A stretch of 64,000 bases of DNA, from contig CAUJCU010000016.1 in assembly GCA_963169745.1 (NCBI GenBank), positions 50,554 through 114,553 on the forward strand, written 5' to 3'. Numbering within the stretch: the first letter of the stretch is position 1; the number at the start of each line of letters is the position of its first letter. Positions 24,743 to 33,878 of this stretch are shown here, in pieces. A program made the translations under genes and the position numbers. Below the pieces are notes generated by a model. The model was not told the origin of the DNA. It saw only the letters and a list, made by a program, of their open reading frames with translations, and ran no database searches. The DNA is from Bacteroidota bacterium (GTDB taxonomy: Bacteria; Bacteroidota; Bacteroidia; UBA4408).

Positions 24743-26629
24743 ATGATTTGGAGTAAATACAAACAAGTGGCCTTGCATTTGGCATTAATTGTGGCCTTAT
24801 ACAGTATAACCCGCTTGTTTTTTTTAATATTCAATTTCGGTTATTTCACTCCATCAACAAAGCTTATAGCAGCATTTTTTTACGGTTTACGGTTTGATGC
24901 TGTTGCAATTTCATGGACTAACGGTTTTTTATTTGCTGCTCTGTTGCTTCCATTTCCTTTTGTTCAGAATAAAATTTTTATAACTCTTTATCGCATTTTA
25001 TTTATCGGTATTAATGCTTGTGCACTTTTACTCAATAGTATTGATATTGGCTATTTCGAATTTACACAAAAACGTTCCACGTTTGATTTGTTTCAAACAT
25101 TAAGTGGAGCCAACGATGGTATTCAAAGTTTGCCCAGTTATATACGCGATTATTGGTATATCTTGTTTCTATGGTTAGCTATTCTCATCATTTTAATAAA
25201 GTACTCCAAAATTCCGCTCGAAAAGCCACAAAAATACTCGCTAAAAAGTATACTAAGCCTTTTAGCCGTTTTGGTTTTTATATACACCCCTTTACTCGTT
25301 ATAGCAATTCGTGGAGGGCTTCAATACCGCCCCATCAGTATGATTAGTGCTACCTCTTATTTGCAGGGAAAAGAAGCTGCATTAGTACTCAATACCCCTT
25401 TCTGCATTATTAAATCTATATCGAAGCCGGCTCTTAACCCTGTCCGATATTTTTCTAAAAAAGATGCCTTAAGTATTTATTCCCCTTTTCATCAAGAAAC
25501 AGACAGTGTTGCTTTTACGCCAAAAAATGTAGTCCTAATTATAATGGAAAGTTTTAGTATGGAATACACCGGTTTTGCAGCTCACGAAAAAACCCTTACA
25601 CCTTTTCTGGATAGTCTTTCGGAGCACAGCACCTACTTTACAAGAGCTTATGCTAATGGAAAAACTTCTATTAAAGGAATTCCCAGTATATTGGCTTCAT
25701 TACCAACCTTGTTTGATGGCTCTTTTATATACTCCCCATACAATGCCAATAGTTTTGAAAGTATTGCCACTGCTTTAACTCAAAAAGGATACAGCAGTTC
25801 CTTTTATCATGGCGGGCATAATGGCACTATGGGATTTGATGCCTTTGTTAAAGCTGCTGGATTTGAAAAGTATTACGGAAAAAATGAATATCCTAATAAT
25901 AATGATTATGATGGCGATTGGGGTATATTTGATGAGCCGTTTTTCCAATTCTTTAAACAAGGGCTCGATCAACAAAAAAAACCATTCGTTTCGTGTTTCT
26001 TTTCGCTTTCCTCTCATCACCCTTACCGTTTGCCTGAAAAATATCAAGATAAATTTAAGGGAAATACTTTAGCCATTAGCAGCAGTATTCAGTATGCAGA
26101 TTATGCCTTATCAAAATTTTTTGAGTCAGCTAAAAAATCGAGCTGGTTTGCCAACACGCTATTTGTTATAACAGCCGATCACACCTCAATGTCAAACAAG
26201 GCAGCATTTCAAACTGATGCCGGAATTTACCACGTACCCTTACTTATTTTTGACCCGCAAAAAAATAAAAAAGAAGAACAAACAAAAATTGTACAGCAAA
26301 TAGATATTATGCCTTCTATTTTAGGTTTATTGCATTATGATTTACCTTATTTTGCTTTTGGGCATGATGTAAATTCCAGTACACAGCAAGGTTTTTCTAT
26401 TTCATATAACGGTCAGTTTTATCAACTTATTACCTCAAAGTACTGTGTACAATTTAATGACAACAAAATAATTGCCGTGTATGATTTGAACCAAGATGCA
26501 ATGCTTCAAAATAATTTATATCCCCTTTCAAATTCAACACTTTCAGAAGCCGAAAACTTATTAAAAGCATTTATTCAAGTGTATAATCAAAGTTTGTTGG
26601 AAAATAAAATGACCTATTCCAAAAATTGA
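24743..26629 (+). CDS. LTA-synthase-like membrane sulfatase/phosphotransferase
   Basis: 628 residues: five N-terminal membrane helices (about 8-205) followed by an alkaline-phosphatase-superfamily (sulfatase) ectodomain (about 255-545). Seen: VVLIIMESFSMEYTG with the metal-ligand Glu, the nucleophile region ANGKTSIKGIPSI (Thr), YHGGHNGTMGF, SLSSHHPYRLP and the late VITADHTS. This architecture is that of LtaS and related phosphoglycerol or phosphoethanolamine transferases; in Gram-negatives such proteins modify periplasmic glucans or lipids. The exact donor and acceptor are not readable. Confidence 0.88.
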   Translation: MIWSKYKQVALHLALIVALYSITRLFFLIFNFGYFTPSTKLIAAFFYGLRFDAVAISWTNGFLFAALLLPFPFVQNKIFITLYRILFIGINACALLLNSIDIGYFEFTQKRSTFDLFQTLSGANDGIQSLPSYIRDYWYILFLWLAILIILIKYSKIPLEKPQKYSLKSILSLLAVLVFIYTPLLVIAIRGGLQYRPISMISATSYLQGKEAALVLNTPFCIIKSISKPALNPVRYFSKKDALSIYSPFHQETDSVAFTPKNVVLIIMESFSMEYTGFAAHEKTLTPFLDSLSEHSTYFTRAYANGKTSIKGIPSILASLPTLFDGSFIYSPYNANSFESIATALTQKGYSSSFYHGGHNGTMGFDAFVKAAGFEKYYGKNEYPNNNDYDGDWGIFDEPFFQFFKQGLDQQKKPFVSCFFSLSSHHPYRLPEKYQDKFKGNTLAISSSIQYADYALSKFFESAKKSSWFANTLFVITADHTSMSNKAAFQTDAGIYHVPLLIFDPQKNKKEEQTKIVQQIDIMPSILGLLHYDLPYFAFGHDVNSSTQQGFSISYNGQFYQLITSKYCVQFNDNKIIAVYDLNQDAMLQNNLYPLSNSTLSEAENLLKAFIQVYNQSLLENKMTYSKN

Positions 26630-26648
26630 TTTCTTTTGCAGAAAGCAT

Positions 26649-26656
26649 TACTTTTG
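26649..26656 (+). promoter_or_regulatory. -7 element with TTG at -33 for the M28 peptidase gene
   Basis: TACTTTTG (26649-26656), 22 bp before the ATG at 26679, with a TTG at 26626-26628, 20 bp upstream of the -7 box, close to the spacing of Bacteroidota promoters. Confidence 0.6.
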
Positions 26657-26678
26657 CTTCGCTTTAAAAGAAATTTCT

Positions 26679-27923
26679 ATGAAAAAAAATTGCTTCACTG
26701 CCATAATTTTTAGTCTGGCACTTCTAAATACATTTTATGCCCATGCCCAGCAAATAAGTACCGACAATTTGAAGAAACATATTAGCTATCTTTCTTCTGA
26801 TGAACTTAAAGGACGTGGTACAGGTACCGATGATGAGTTAAAAGCAGCACAATATATTGCACAACAGTTTGAGCATCTAAAATTAATCCCCAAAGGTGAA
26901 AAAGGCAGTTACATTCAAGCTTATGAGTTTACCGAACCTCAAAATCCCCATGCAGTAGCTGACTCAGGGGGTAAAAAAAACACACTGCGCAATGTAATTG
27001 GCTATTTAGATAACCAAGCGAAATACACCATTATTATTGGAGGCCATTACGACCACTTAGGCATGGGCCATGACGGAAATTCTTTAGAAGCTAATCCGGC
27101 AGGTAAAATCCATAATGGGGCTGATGATAATGCCAGTGGAACTGCCGGAGTTATTGAACTGGCACGGTATTATGCCACTAACCCAATTAAAGAAAAATAC
27201 AACTTTTTGTTTATCTGTTTCTCGGGCGAGGAACTTGGTTTATACGGGTCAAAATTATATTGCGAAAAACCGGTTTTACCACTTTCAGAAGTGAATATGA
27301 TGATTAATATGGATATGATTGGAAGACTGGAACCTAAAACTAAAAAGCTAATGGTTTACGGAGTTGGTACAGCCCCTCAGTTTGTGGATATGATTGCCGG
27401 AATCAAAAGTGCTATGGACGTTTTGACCGACAGCTCGGGTGTGGGGCCCAGTGATCAAACATCATTTTATTTAAAAGATATTCCTGTACTTCATTTCTTT
27501 ACCGGGCAGCATAGTGATTACCATAAACCGAGTGATGACTTTGATAAAATTAACTATGACGGGGAAAAAGAAGTTTTAGAGTATATGATAAGACTTATTG
27601 ATGAAGTGGAAAAACAACCTAAATTAAAGTTTCTGAAAACACGTTCATCTAAAAGTGATACTCCTTCATTTAAAGTTACTTTAGGCATTATGCCCGATTA
27701 TATGTTTAGTGGTGTTGGGGTGCATGTTGATGGTGTAACCGATGGAAAACCGGCACATAAAGCCGGTCTTCAAAAAGGAGATGTTATTGTAAAACTGGGC
27801 GATCACAAGGTAAACGATATGCAGGCTTATATGAAAGCCCTATCGGAATTTAAGAAAGGCGATACAACTACGGTAAAAGTGATACGTGATAATAATGTGG
27901 TTGAAAGTAAGGTAACTTTCTAA
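26679..27923 (+). CDS. M28 family zinc aminopeptidase with C-terminal PDZ domain
   Basis: 414 residues. Signal peptide 1-23 (ending AHAQ). The M28 domain shows all zinc ligands: H123 in GGHYDHLG, D149 or D150 in GADDNASG, E184 and E185 in SGEELGLYG, D212 in NMDMIGR, and a late His in GQHSDYHKPSDD. The C-terminal PDZ domain (about 330-414) reads GVHVDGVTDGKPAHKAGL and GDVIVKLGDHKVND. Likely a periplasmic or surface aminopeptidase. It is convergent with, and overlaps by 4 bp, the aldehyde dehydrogenase gene. Confidence 0.93.
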   Translation: MKKNCFTAIIFSLALLNTFYAHAQQISTDNLKKHISYLSSDELKGRGTGTDDELKAAQYIAQQFEHLKLIPKGEKGSYIQAYEFTEPQNPHAVADSGGKKNTLRNVIGYLDNQAKYTIIIGGHYDHLGMGHDGNSLEANPAGKIHNGADDNASGTAGVIELARYYATNPIKEKYNFLFICFSGEELGLYGSKLYCEKPVLPLSEVNMMINMDMIGRLEPKTKKLMVYGVGTAPQFVDMIAGIKSAMDVLTDSSGVGPSDQTSFYLKDIPVLHFFTGQHSDYHKPSDDFDKINYDGEKEVLEYMIRLIDEVEKQPKLKFLKTRSSKSDTPSFKVTLGIMPDYMFSGVGVHVDGVTDGKPAHKAGLQKGDVIVKLGDHKVNDMQAYMKALSEFKKGDTTTVKVIRDNNVVESKVTF

Positions 27924-29362
27924 ATTTTTAGGCATACATTTTTGGGTTCGGTAAAGAAGCGTAAAGCTTCAAAGCCCCCCTCTCGGCCTACTCCAGAGCT
28001 TTTTATTCCGCCAAACGGGGTACGTAAGTCACGTACCAACCAGCAGTTAATCCAAACTATTCCGGCTTGTATATACGATGCTATACGATGCGCCCGAGTA
28101 ATATCTTGTGTCCATACTGTACTGGAAAGACCATAGCTTACGCTGTTGGCCATCATTAACACTTCTTCCTCTGTTTCAAATGGTGTAATTGTTACTATAG
28201 GGCCAAAAATCTCTTCTTGATTGGTGCGGCAATCAAATGGGAGTCCTTCTATCACCGCTGGGCTCATATACCATCCGTTCTTGAACTCTCCTTCCATTGT
28301 TACTGCTTTTCCTCCACATAAAACAGTTCCTCCTTCGGCTTGTGCTAAATCAATGTAAGACAATATTTTTTTAAAATGCTGCTCCGAAACAATGGCTCCC
28401 AATTTGGTATCTTCGTGCAAAGGGTTTCCTACCTGCATTTTAGAAACCTTAGATACAAAGGCTTGTTTGAATTTCTCATAAATAGGTTTTTCTACAAAAA
28501 TGCGAGAGCCGCAAAGACAAATTTGTCCTTGGTTAGAGAAAGAAGAGCGTAATGTTGTACGAAGCATTTCATCAAAATCACAATCTGCAAAAATGATATT
28601 GGGGTTTTTTCCACCTAATTCTAATGATAGTTTTTTAAACATAGGTGCAGCAACACGTGCAATATCAGCACCAGTCTTTGTTCCTCCGGTAAAAGATATG
28701 GCATGAATATGGGGGTGTGTGACCATACTCATTCCCGTTTTTGGTCCATTACCATGAACAATGTTTAAAACCCCTTTAGGCAAACCGGCTTGAATACAAA
28801 TTTTGCTTAATAAATAAGCTGTCATTGGTGTTACCTCTGATGGTTTAGCAATCACACAATTTCCGGCTGCTAATGCCGGAGCTATTTTCCAAGTAAATAG
28901 ATACAAGGGCAAATTCCAAGGCGAAATGCAAGCCACCACGCCCAAAGGCTGCCTCAAAGTATAATTTAAATAGTGGTGCTCCATAGCGTGAGATTCACTC
29001 CAAAATTGGGTAACAGCCTGTGCGTAAAAACTAAAATTACTGGCTGCTCTGGGAATATCAACAGTGCGTGCTAATTTTATAGGCTTCCCATTATCAATAC
29101 ATTCTGCGCGGGCTAATTCTTCCAAATTTTCTGAAATTAAATCAGCTATTTTCATCAGTATTTTAAACTTTTCCTGAGCAGGCTTTTGGCTCCATGCCGG
29201 AAAAGCAAGATGCGCTGCTTCGTAGGCCATAGCTACATCACGTTCATCCGAATCAGGAATTAGGGAATACACTACTCCTTGTGCCGGATTATAGTTATCT
29301 ATATAACTTTGGCTTACCGGAGCTACCATTTCTCCATTAATATAGTTCGCTATTTTCTGCAT
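27920..29362 (-). CDS. NAD(P)-dependent aldehyde dehydrogenase
   Basis: 480 residues, ALDH superfamily. Catalytic Asn150 in ISPWNLPL, Glu248 in LELGGKNP and Cys282 in NQGQICLCGSR; cofactor motif SFTGGTKTGADI at 223-234. It most resembles 2-hydroxymuconate or aminomuconate semialdehyde dehydrogenases in motif style, but the substrate is not certain. No signal peptide, cytosolic. Overlaps the convergent M28 gene by 4 bp with no terminator between them, so antisense read-through is possible. Confidence 0.93.
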   Translation of the reverse strand: MQKIANYINGEMVAPVSQSYIDNYNPAQGVVYSLIPDSDERDVAMAYEAAHLAFPAWSQKPAQEKFKILMKIADLISENLEELARAECIDNGKPIKLARTVDIPRAASNFSFYAQAVTQFWSESHAMEHHYLNYTLRQPLGVVACISPWNLPLYLFTWKIAPALAAGNCVIAKPSEVTPMTAYLLSKICIQAGLPKGVLNIVHGNGPKTGMSMVTHPHIHAISFTGGTKTGADIARVAAPMFKKLSLELGGKNPNIIFADCDFDEMLRTTLRSSFSNQGQICLCGSRIFVEKPIYEKFKQAFVSKVSKMQVGNPLHEDTKLGAIVSEQHFKKILSYIDLAQAEGGTVLCGGKAVTMEGEFKNGWYMSPAVIEGLPFDCRTNQEEIFGPIVTITPFETEEEVLMMANSVSYGLSSTVWTQDITRAHRIASYIQAGIVWINCWLVRDLRTPFGGIKSSGVGREGGFEALRFFTEPKNVCLKI

Positions 29363-29451
29363 ACTCTAGTTTTGAAGCACTAAAAGTAAGATACTGCTGG
29401 CTTAAATAAAATAAATAATTTGTTTTTTTTGTTCCCTTTTCAGGAAATAAT

Positions 29452-29495
29452 TATTAAAAAAAAATAAAGCGTAACAGTATTACCTGTTACGCTTT
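29452..29495 (-). terminator. Rho-independent terminator of the Pro-rich lipoprotein gene
   Basis: A 12-bp perfect stem AAAGCGTAACAG / CTGTTACGCTTT (29466-29477 and 29484-29495) with loop TATTAC. Read on the minus strand it is followed by a U-rich run. It sits 42 bp past the stop of the lipoprotein gene. Confidence 0.85.
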
Positions 29496-29536
29496 GATAT
29501 ACTCTTATGCAGAGCACATTGGGTTGGAATATGATG

Positions 29537-30331
29537 TTAATTAATAGATACCGATTTGGTAAATACAGCTTCGTTTATAAAATAATATTTTTTACCGCTA
29601 AATGTGTTATTCTTTATTTTGTAGGCTGCTATTTGTATATATCCAAAGCCTGATCCTAAGCTGCTTAACTCAGATGCAGAAAAAGTATAGCTTGATGTGT
29701 TGCCTGGTTTTGTAACCATTGCATTTCCGCTTGGGCCATAAACCCCAAAAATAACAGAGTCGGCATTGGTTATTGTATTGGTAGCAGCAATAGTTACTCC
29801 ATTGGCTTTGGTAACGGTGCTTATGTTACCAGCAATACTATCCAATGTTGGATAACCCATATTAGGTGAATACGTAAAAGAAGGAATGTTATTGGTTGTA
29901 TTTCCTCCTACAGACCAGTCAACACCACTACTATAATCAATTCCTGTAGGATTTGATGTTGTAATTGAATATATATACGTATTATTGGTTTGCTTTGTAA
30001 GATCTGAGTTATTGCATTTTACAACACCCGCATCTAAAAAAGTGTTAGGCGTATCATAAAAGAATGCCGTTGGCAAACCTATTTCTTGTTTTACTACCGT
30101 TCCAACTACTGGAACAGTTACTGAAGAGATAGTTTTAATAGCTACCAAAACCCCTTTTGCGTCAGAAGGAGTTGGTGTTGGATTAGCCGGTGCTGGTGTT
30201 GATGCTGGAGGTGCTGGGGCTGGTGTTGGCTCTGGTTCCGGCTCCGGAGTCTCTTCTTTTTTGCAAGAGCTAACTTGAAGCACAAATCCAAAGGCTCCAA
30301 GCATAATGAGCATTGATTTTAAGATTTTCAT
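29537..30331 (-). CDS. hypothetical lipoprotein with Pro/Glu/Ala-rich stalk
   Basis: 264 residues. Lipobox VSSC (Cys23) followed by KKEE and a low-complexity Pro-rich stalk (about 27-58: PEPEPEPTPAPAP...). A beta-rich Ser/Thr/Asn domain follows (about 60-264), containing YSITTSNPTGID and FSASELSSLGSGFG. This looks like a surface-tethered domain on a flexible stalk; I recognise no family. A single-gene unit with its own terminator. Confidence 0.75.
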   Translation of the reverse strand: MKILKSMLIMLGAFGFVLQVSSCKKEETPEPEPEPTPAPAPPASTPAPANPTPTPSDAKGVLVAIKTISSVTVPVVGTVVKQEIGLPTAFFYDTPNTFLDAGVVKCNNSDLTKQTNNTYIYSITTSNPTGIDYSSGVDWSVGGNTTNNIPSFTYSPNMGYPTLDSIAGNISTVTKANGVTIAATNTITNADSVIFGVYGPSGNAMVTKPGNTSSYTFSASELSSLGSGFGYIQIAAYKIKNNTFSGKKYYFINEAVFTKSVSIN

Positions 30332-30374
30332 AAGTTTTTGTTTTTTTTACAAAATTTGTAAAATCAGGGCATAT

Positions 30375-30421
30375 AAAAAATCCGTACTGGTGGGTATTTT
30401 ATATACGTACCAATACGGATA
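30375..30421 (-). terminator. terminator of hppA (imperfect hairpin)
   Basis: Arms ATCCGTACTGGT and ACCAATACGGAT pair with one mismatch around a loop of about 17 nt; read on the minus strand the stem is followed by T6. It is 20 bp past the stop of the pyrophosphatase gene. Confidence 0.7.
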
Positions 30422-30441
30422 TGCGGTATAAAAAGTTTTAT

Positions 30442-32862
30442 CTATTGATGGTGAACACAAGCATCACCACAAGTTTGAGCGCAAGCATCGTCTGTTTCAC
30501 ATTTATTAGTGCAACCTTCCATACAAGCGTGGCTTGATGGTGAACCTATGGCTTCATGGCATGATTGTTTACCTGACTCAGTACATCCATTTTCATCGCA
30601 ACAAGCCTTGCATGACTCAACAGTAACATTTTCCAAGGTATCACAAACACATTCCATTATGGCAACAGAAGCACCTTTTTGGCAACATGAACCGCCCTCT
30701 TCCATCATTTCCATATCGTGACATGCCCCTGCCCCCTCACCATCATTAGATGGCTGAGCTATGTATGGAGCTATAACTAAGGACACAATACTCATTAGTT
30801 TAATTAATATATTCATAGAAGGGCCTGAAGTATCTTTAAACGGATCACCCACAGTGTCTCCGGTAACAGAAGCCTTGTGAGGTTCCGACTTTTTGTAATA
30901 CATCTCTCCGTTGATAAGTACTCCCTTTTCGAAAGATTTTTTAGCATTATCCCAAGCACCACCGGCATTACTTTGAAAAATACCCATGAGCACACCGGAT
31001 ACAGTAACACCGGCAAGTAAGCCTCCTAATACTTCGGGGCCAAAAATAAATCCAATTAGTACCGGTGTAATAAGTGCAATAGCACCCGGTACTATCATTT
31101 CTCTAATAGAGGCTTTTGTAGAAATGTTAACGCATTTTTCGTATTCCGGTTTGGCCTTGTATTCCATAATTCCCGGAATTTCACGAAACTGTCTGCGAAC
31201 TTCCTGAACCATATCCATTGCCGCTCTTCCAACAGCTTGAATACACAAGGCAGAGAAGATAAATGGAATCATACCACCAATAAATAAACCGGCCAATACG
31301 GGTGCTTTATAAATATCAATAGCATCAATTCCGGCAATACCAACAAAAGCTGCAAACAAAGCTAATGAGGTTAAAGCTGCTGAAGCAATAGCAAATCCTT
31401 TTCCGGTAGCGGCAGTAGTATTTCCTACAGCATCTAAATTATCAGTACGCTCACGAACTTCAGGAGGCAATTGACTCATTTCAGCAATTCCACCTGCATT
31501 ATCGGCTATTGGCCCGAAAGCATCTATAGCTAGCTGCATTGCTGTGGTGGCCATCATGCCGGCTGCTGCTATGGCTACTCCATATAAACCGGCAAAATAG
31601 TATGAAGCCATAATTCCACTAGCCAAAGTGATAATAGGAACTACTGTTGATTTCATACCTACCGACAAGCCTCCGATAATATTAGTAGCATGACCTGTAG
31701 AAGATTGCTGAATAATAGAATTTACAGGTCCTTTCCCCATAGCAGTATAATATTCTGTAACAATACTCATAATTGCACCTACCACAGTTCCTACTACAAT
31801 TGCTCCAAATACATTCATTTTTGTAAACTCATAGCCTCGTAGCTCCAGGTTTTCAGGCAACATCATCTGAACAGCAAAATAAGATGCAACTACTGTTAAA
31901 ATCATAGCCGACCAATTTCCCAAATTAAGTGCATTCTGCACGTTTGACTTTTCATCTTTAATGGTAACAAACCAAGTACCTACAATTGAGAAAACAATAC
32001 CAAGTCCACAAATAATCATTGGTAATAATATTGGAGCCATACCGCCAAAATTATCATCGGAAGCGATTTCTTGACCCAGCACCATAGTGGCTAAAATAGT
32101 TGCCACATAAGAGCCAAATAAATCGGCCCCCATACCGGCCACATCGCCTACGTTATCGCCTACGTTATCAGCAATTGTAGCAGGATTTCGAACATCATCT
32201 TCAGGAATTCCGGCTTCTACTTTACCTACAAGATCAGCACCTACATCGGCTGCTTTAGTATAAATACCGCCCCCAACACGAGCAAAAAGAGCAATGGATT
32301 CAGCACCCAACGAAAATCCGGTTAACACTTCGATTGCCGTTCTCATTTGAGTGCTGTTTACCTCAACAACTTCAAAATATTTTAAAAATACCACAAACAA
32401 ACCTCCTAAACCAAGTACAGCCAGTCCGGCTACGCCAAGACCCATTACGGTTCCTCCGGTGAAAGATACCTTTAGTGCTTGTTTTAAACTTGTTCGAGCA
32501 GCTTGAGTTGTACGTACGTTTGCCTTAGTTGCTACTTTCATGCCTATATATCCGGCTACAGCCGAAAATACAGCTCCAATAATAAATGCAATAGAAATTA
32601 TCCAACTAGAATGAATTTCAACTCCATTAACTTCATGAATGCTTCCAGAATAAGCTAATAATGCCGCAGCGATAACAACAAATATGCTAAGTATTTTCCA
32701 TTCGGCCTTTAAAAATGCCATTGCTCCATCAGCAATATGACCTGCTAATTCCTGCATATTCTTATCTCCGGCATCCTGCTTTTCTACCCATGCTGATTTT
32801 ACTGCCATTACGACCAAGCCTAACAATCCCAAGGCTGGTACCAAATAAATAATTTGATTCAT
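30442..32862 (-). CDS. hppA: membrane-bound ion-translocating pyrophosphatase with Cys-rich C-terminal tail
   Basis: 806 residues. The core (about 1-705) is a normal mPPase that couples PPi hydrolysis to H+ or Na+ export: [19 protein letters not shown] (205-223), [15 protein letters not shown] (226-240) and [20 protein letters not shown]. The motif [10 protein letters not shown] has Ala where K+-independent enzymes have Lys, which points to the K+-dependent class (family knowledge). Unusual: residues about 706-806 form an extra tail with 16 Cys and several His ([25 protein letters not shown]), not part of the usual protein. By topology rules the C-terminus should be periplasmic. H+ versus Na+ preference is not decided. 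Confidence 0.95.
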   Translation of the reverse strand: MNQIIYLVPALGLLGLVVMAVKSAWVEKQDAGDKNMQELAGHIADGAMAFLKAEWKILSIFVVIAAALLAYSGSIHEVNGVEIHSSWIISIAFIIGAVFSAVAGYIGMKVATKANVRTTQAARTSLKQALKVSFTGGTVMGLGVAGLAVLGLGGLFVVFLKYFEVVEVNSTQMRTAIEVLTGFSLGAESIALFARVGGGIYTKAADVGADLVGKVEAGIPEDDVRNPATIADNVGDNVGDVAGMGADLFGSYVATILATMVLGQEIASDDNFGGMAPILLPMIICGLGIVFSIVGTWFVTIKDEKSNVQNALNLGNWSAMILTVVASYFAVQMMLPENLELRGYEFTKMNVFGAIVVGTVVGAIMSIVTEYYTAMGKGPVNSIIQQSSTGHATNIIGGLSVGMKSTVVPIITLASGIMASYYFAGLYGVAIAAAGMMATTAMQLAIDAFGPIADNAGGIAEMSQLPPEVRERTDNLDAVGNTTAATGKGFAIASAALTSLALFAAFVGIAGIDAIDIYKAPVLAGLFIGGMIPFIFSALCIQAVGRAAMDMVQEVRRQFREIPGIMEYKAKPEYEKCVNISTKASIREMIVPGAIALITPVLIGFIFGPEVLGGLLAGVTVSGVLMGIFQSNAGGAWDNAKKSFEKGVLINGEMYYKKSEPHKASVTGDTVGDPFKDTSGPSMNILIKLMSIVSLVIAPYIAQPSNDGEGAGACHDMEMMEEGGSCCQKGASVAIMECVCDTLENVTVESCKACCDENGCTESGKQSCHEAIGSPSSHACMEGCTNKCETDDACAQTCGDACVHHQ

Positions 32863-32933
32863 AGTTGTAATTAAATAATTATATCGTTTTTATTTTATTC
32901 ATTTTCTAATCCTTTTCTGTAAAAAAAGGAACG

Positions 32934-32941
32934 CAAAAGTA
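32934..32941 (-). promoter_or_regulatory. -7 promoter element for hppA
   Basis: Minus-strand TACTTTTG matches TAnnTTTG, 72 bp upstream of the hppA ATG at 32862. Confidence 0.5.
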
Positions 32942-33068
32942 ATAAATTATCTGAATATGAAAATTTTGAAATTAAAGAGAATTGAGCTTTAGCATGTAAC
33001 CTATTAAAAATTAAAGCTTTAACTGAATATTTGGAAAATAGTTAACAACCTAAGTGAACATGTTTATG

Positions 33069-33878
33069 CTAAGGGTTTTCATATACAATAATCTTATCGG
33101 TAAGCCGAACAAACACTCTACTTTTTTGAATTTTTACTTGTTGAAAATCTGCTTCAGGAAAAAAAATCTCTGTCATTTTCAAATACTGAGGGTCAAAGCA
33201 CGCAAAGCTTTTATTTTTTGTGTAATATATATGATTATTCTCCACTTGAAAATTGGTTATGGATTGAATAGGAATAGTTTTAATATAGGCACCAAAAATA
33301 TCGAAAGTTAATATCCCGGAAGTGCTGTCACACAAATAAAGTTTGTTATTAACCTCGAGCATTTGTAAAGGATTAATACTTTTGCCAATAAGTTGTGCAA
33401 TATTGCCACTTTGTTGTACCATTTTAAGTCCGGCATTTAAGCGAAGCAATTCAAAGTTGAGTGGGTTATAAATCCAATATCCATTATCGTGCGAAGTGCA
33501 AATGAGTGAGGCTTGGTCATATCCCAAAAGAGCTAAATCTATTTCACCGGTATTGGCCAGCATATTGTCTAAGATAACTACCTTGCTTAATTCCTGATAA
33601 AATACTAAAATTTTTAAGGGATTGCTAACATCTATTTCCGAAATATTACCCATATTTTTTAATGAGTTTTTCAGTAGTATTTTACCATTAGAGTCCATTT
33701 TTATTATTTCCTGACCAGAAATAGCATACCAATTTCCCATCTTGTCGGGAGCAATATATTGGGCCTTTATAGGCACTGTACTAACTTGTTTTAGATTATT
33801 CCATGAGGTTGTTTGTGAAAATAACGAAGTACACCAAATACACGTCATTACAAAACAAATCAGATTTTTATTAGGCAT
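33069..33878 (-). CDS. hypothetical exported beta-propeller-like protein
   Basis: 269 residues. Signal peptide 1-21 (ending SLFSQ). The mature part has short beta repeats such as DKMGNWYAISGQEIIKMDSN, DNGYWIYNPLNFELLRLN and FDIFGAYIKTIPIQ, typical of NHL/YncE-like propellers. Start overlaps the end of the GH3 gene by 8 bp, so translation is coupled. I cannot name the family more exactly; periplasmic location likely. Confidence 0.7.
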   Translation of the reverse strand: MPNKNLICFVMTCIWCTSLFSQTTSWNNLKQVSTVPIKAQYIAPDKMGNWYAISGQEIIKMDSNGKILLKNSLKNMGNISEIDVSNPLKILVFYQELSKVVILDNMLANTGEIDLALLGYDQASLICTSHDNGYWIYNPLNFELLRLNAGLKMVQQSGNIAQLIGKSINPLQMLEVNNKLYLCDSTSGILTFDIFGAYIKTIPIQSITNFQVENNHIYYTKNKSFACFDPQYLKMTEIFFPEADFQQVKIQKSRVFVRLTDKIIVYENP

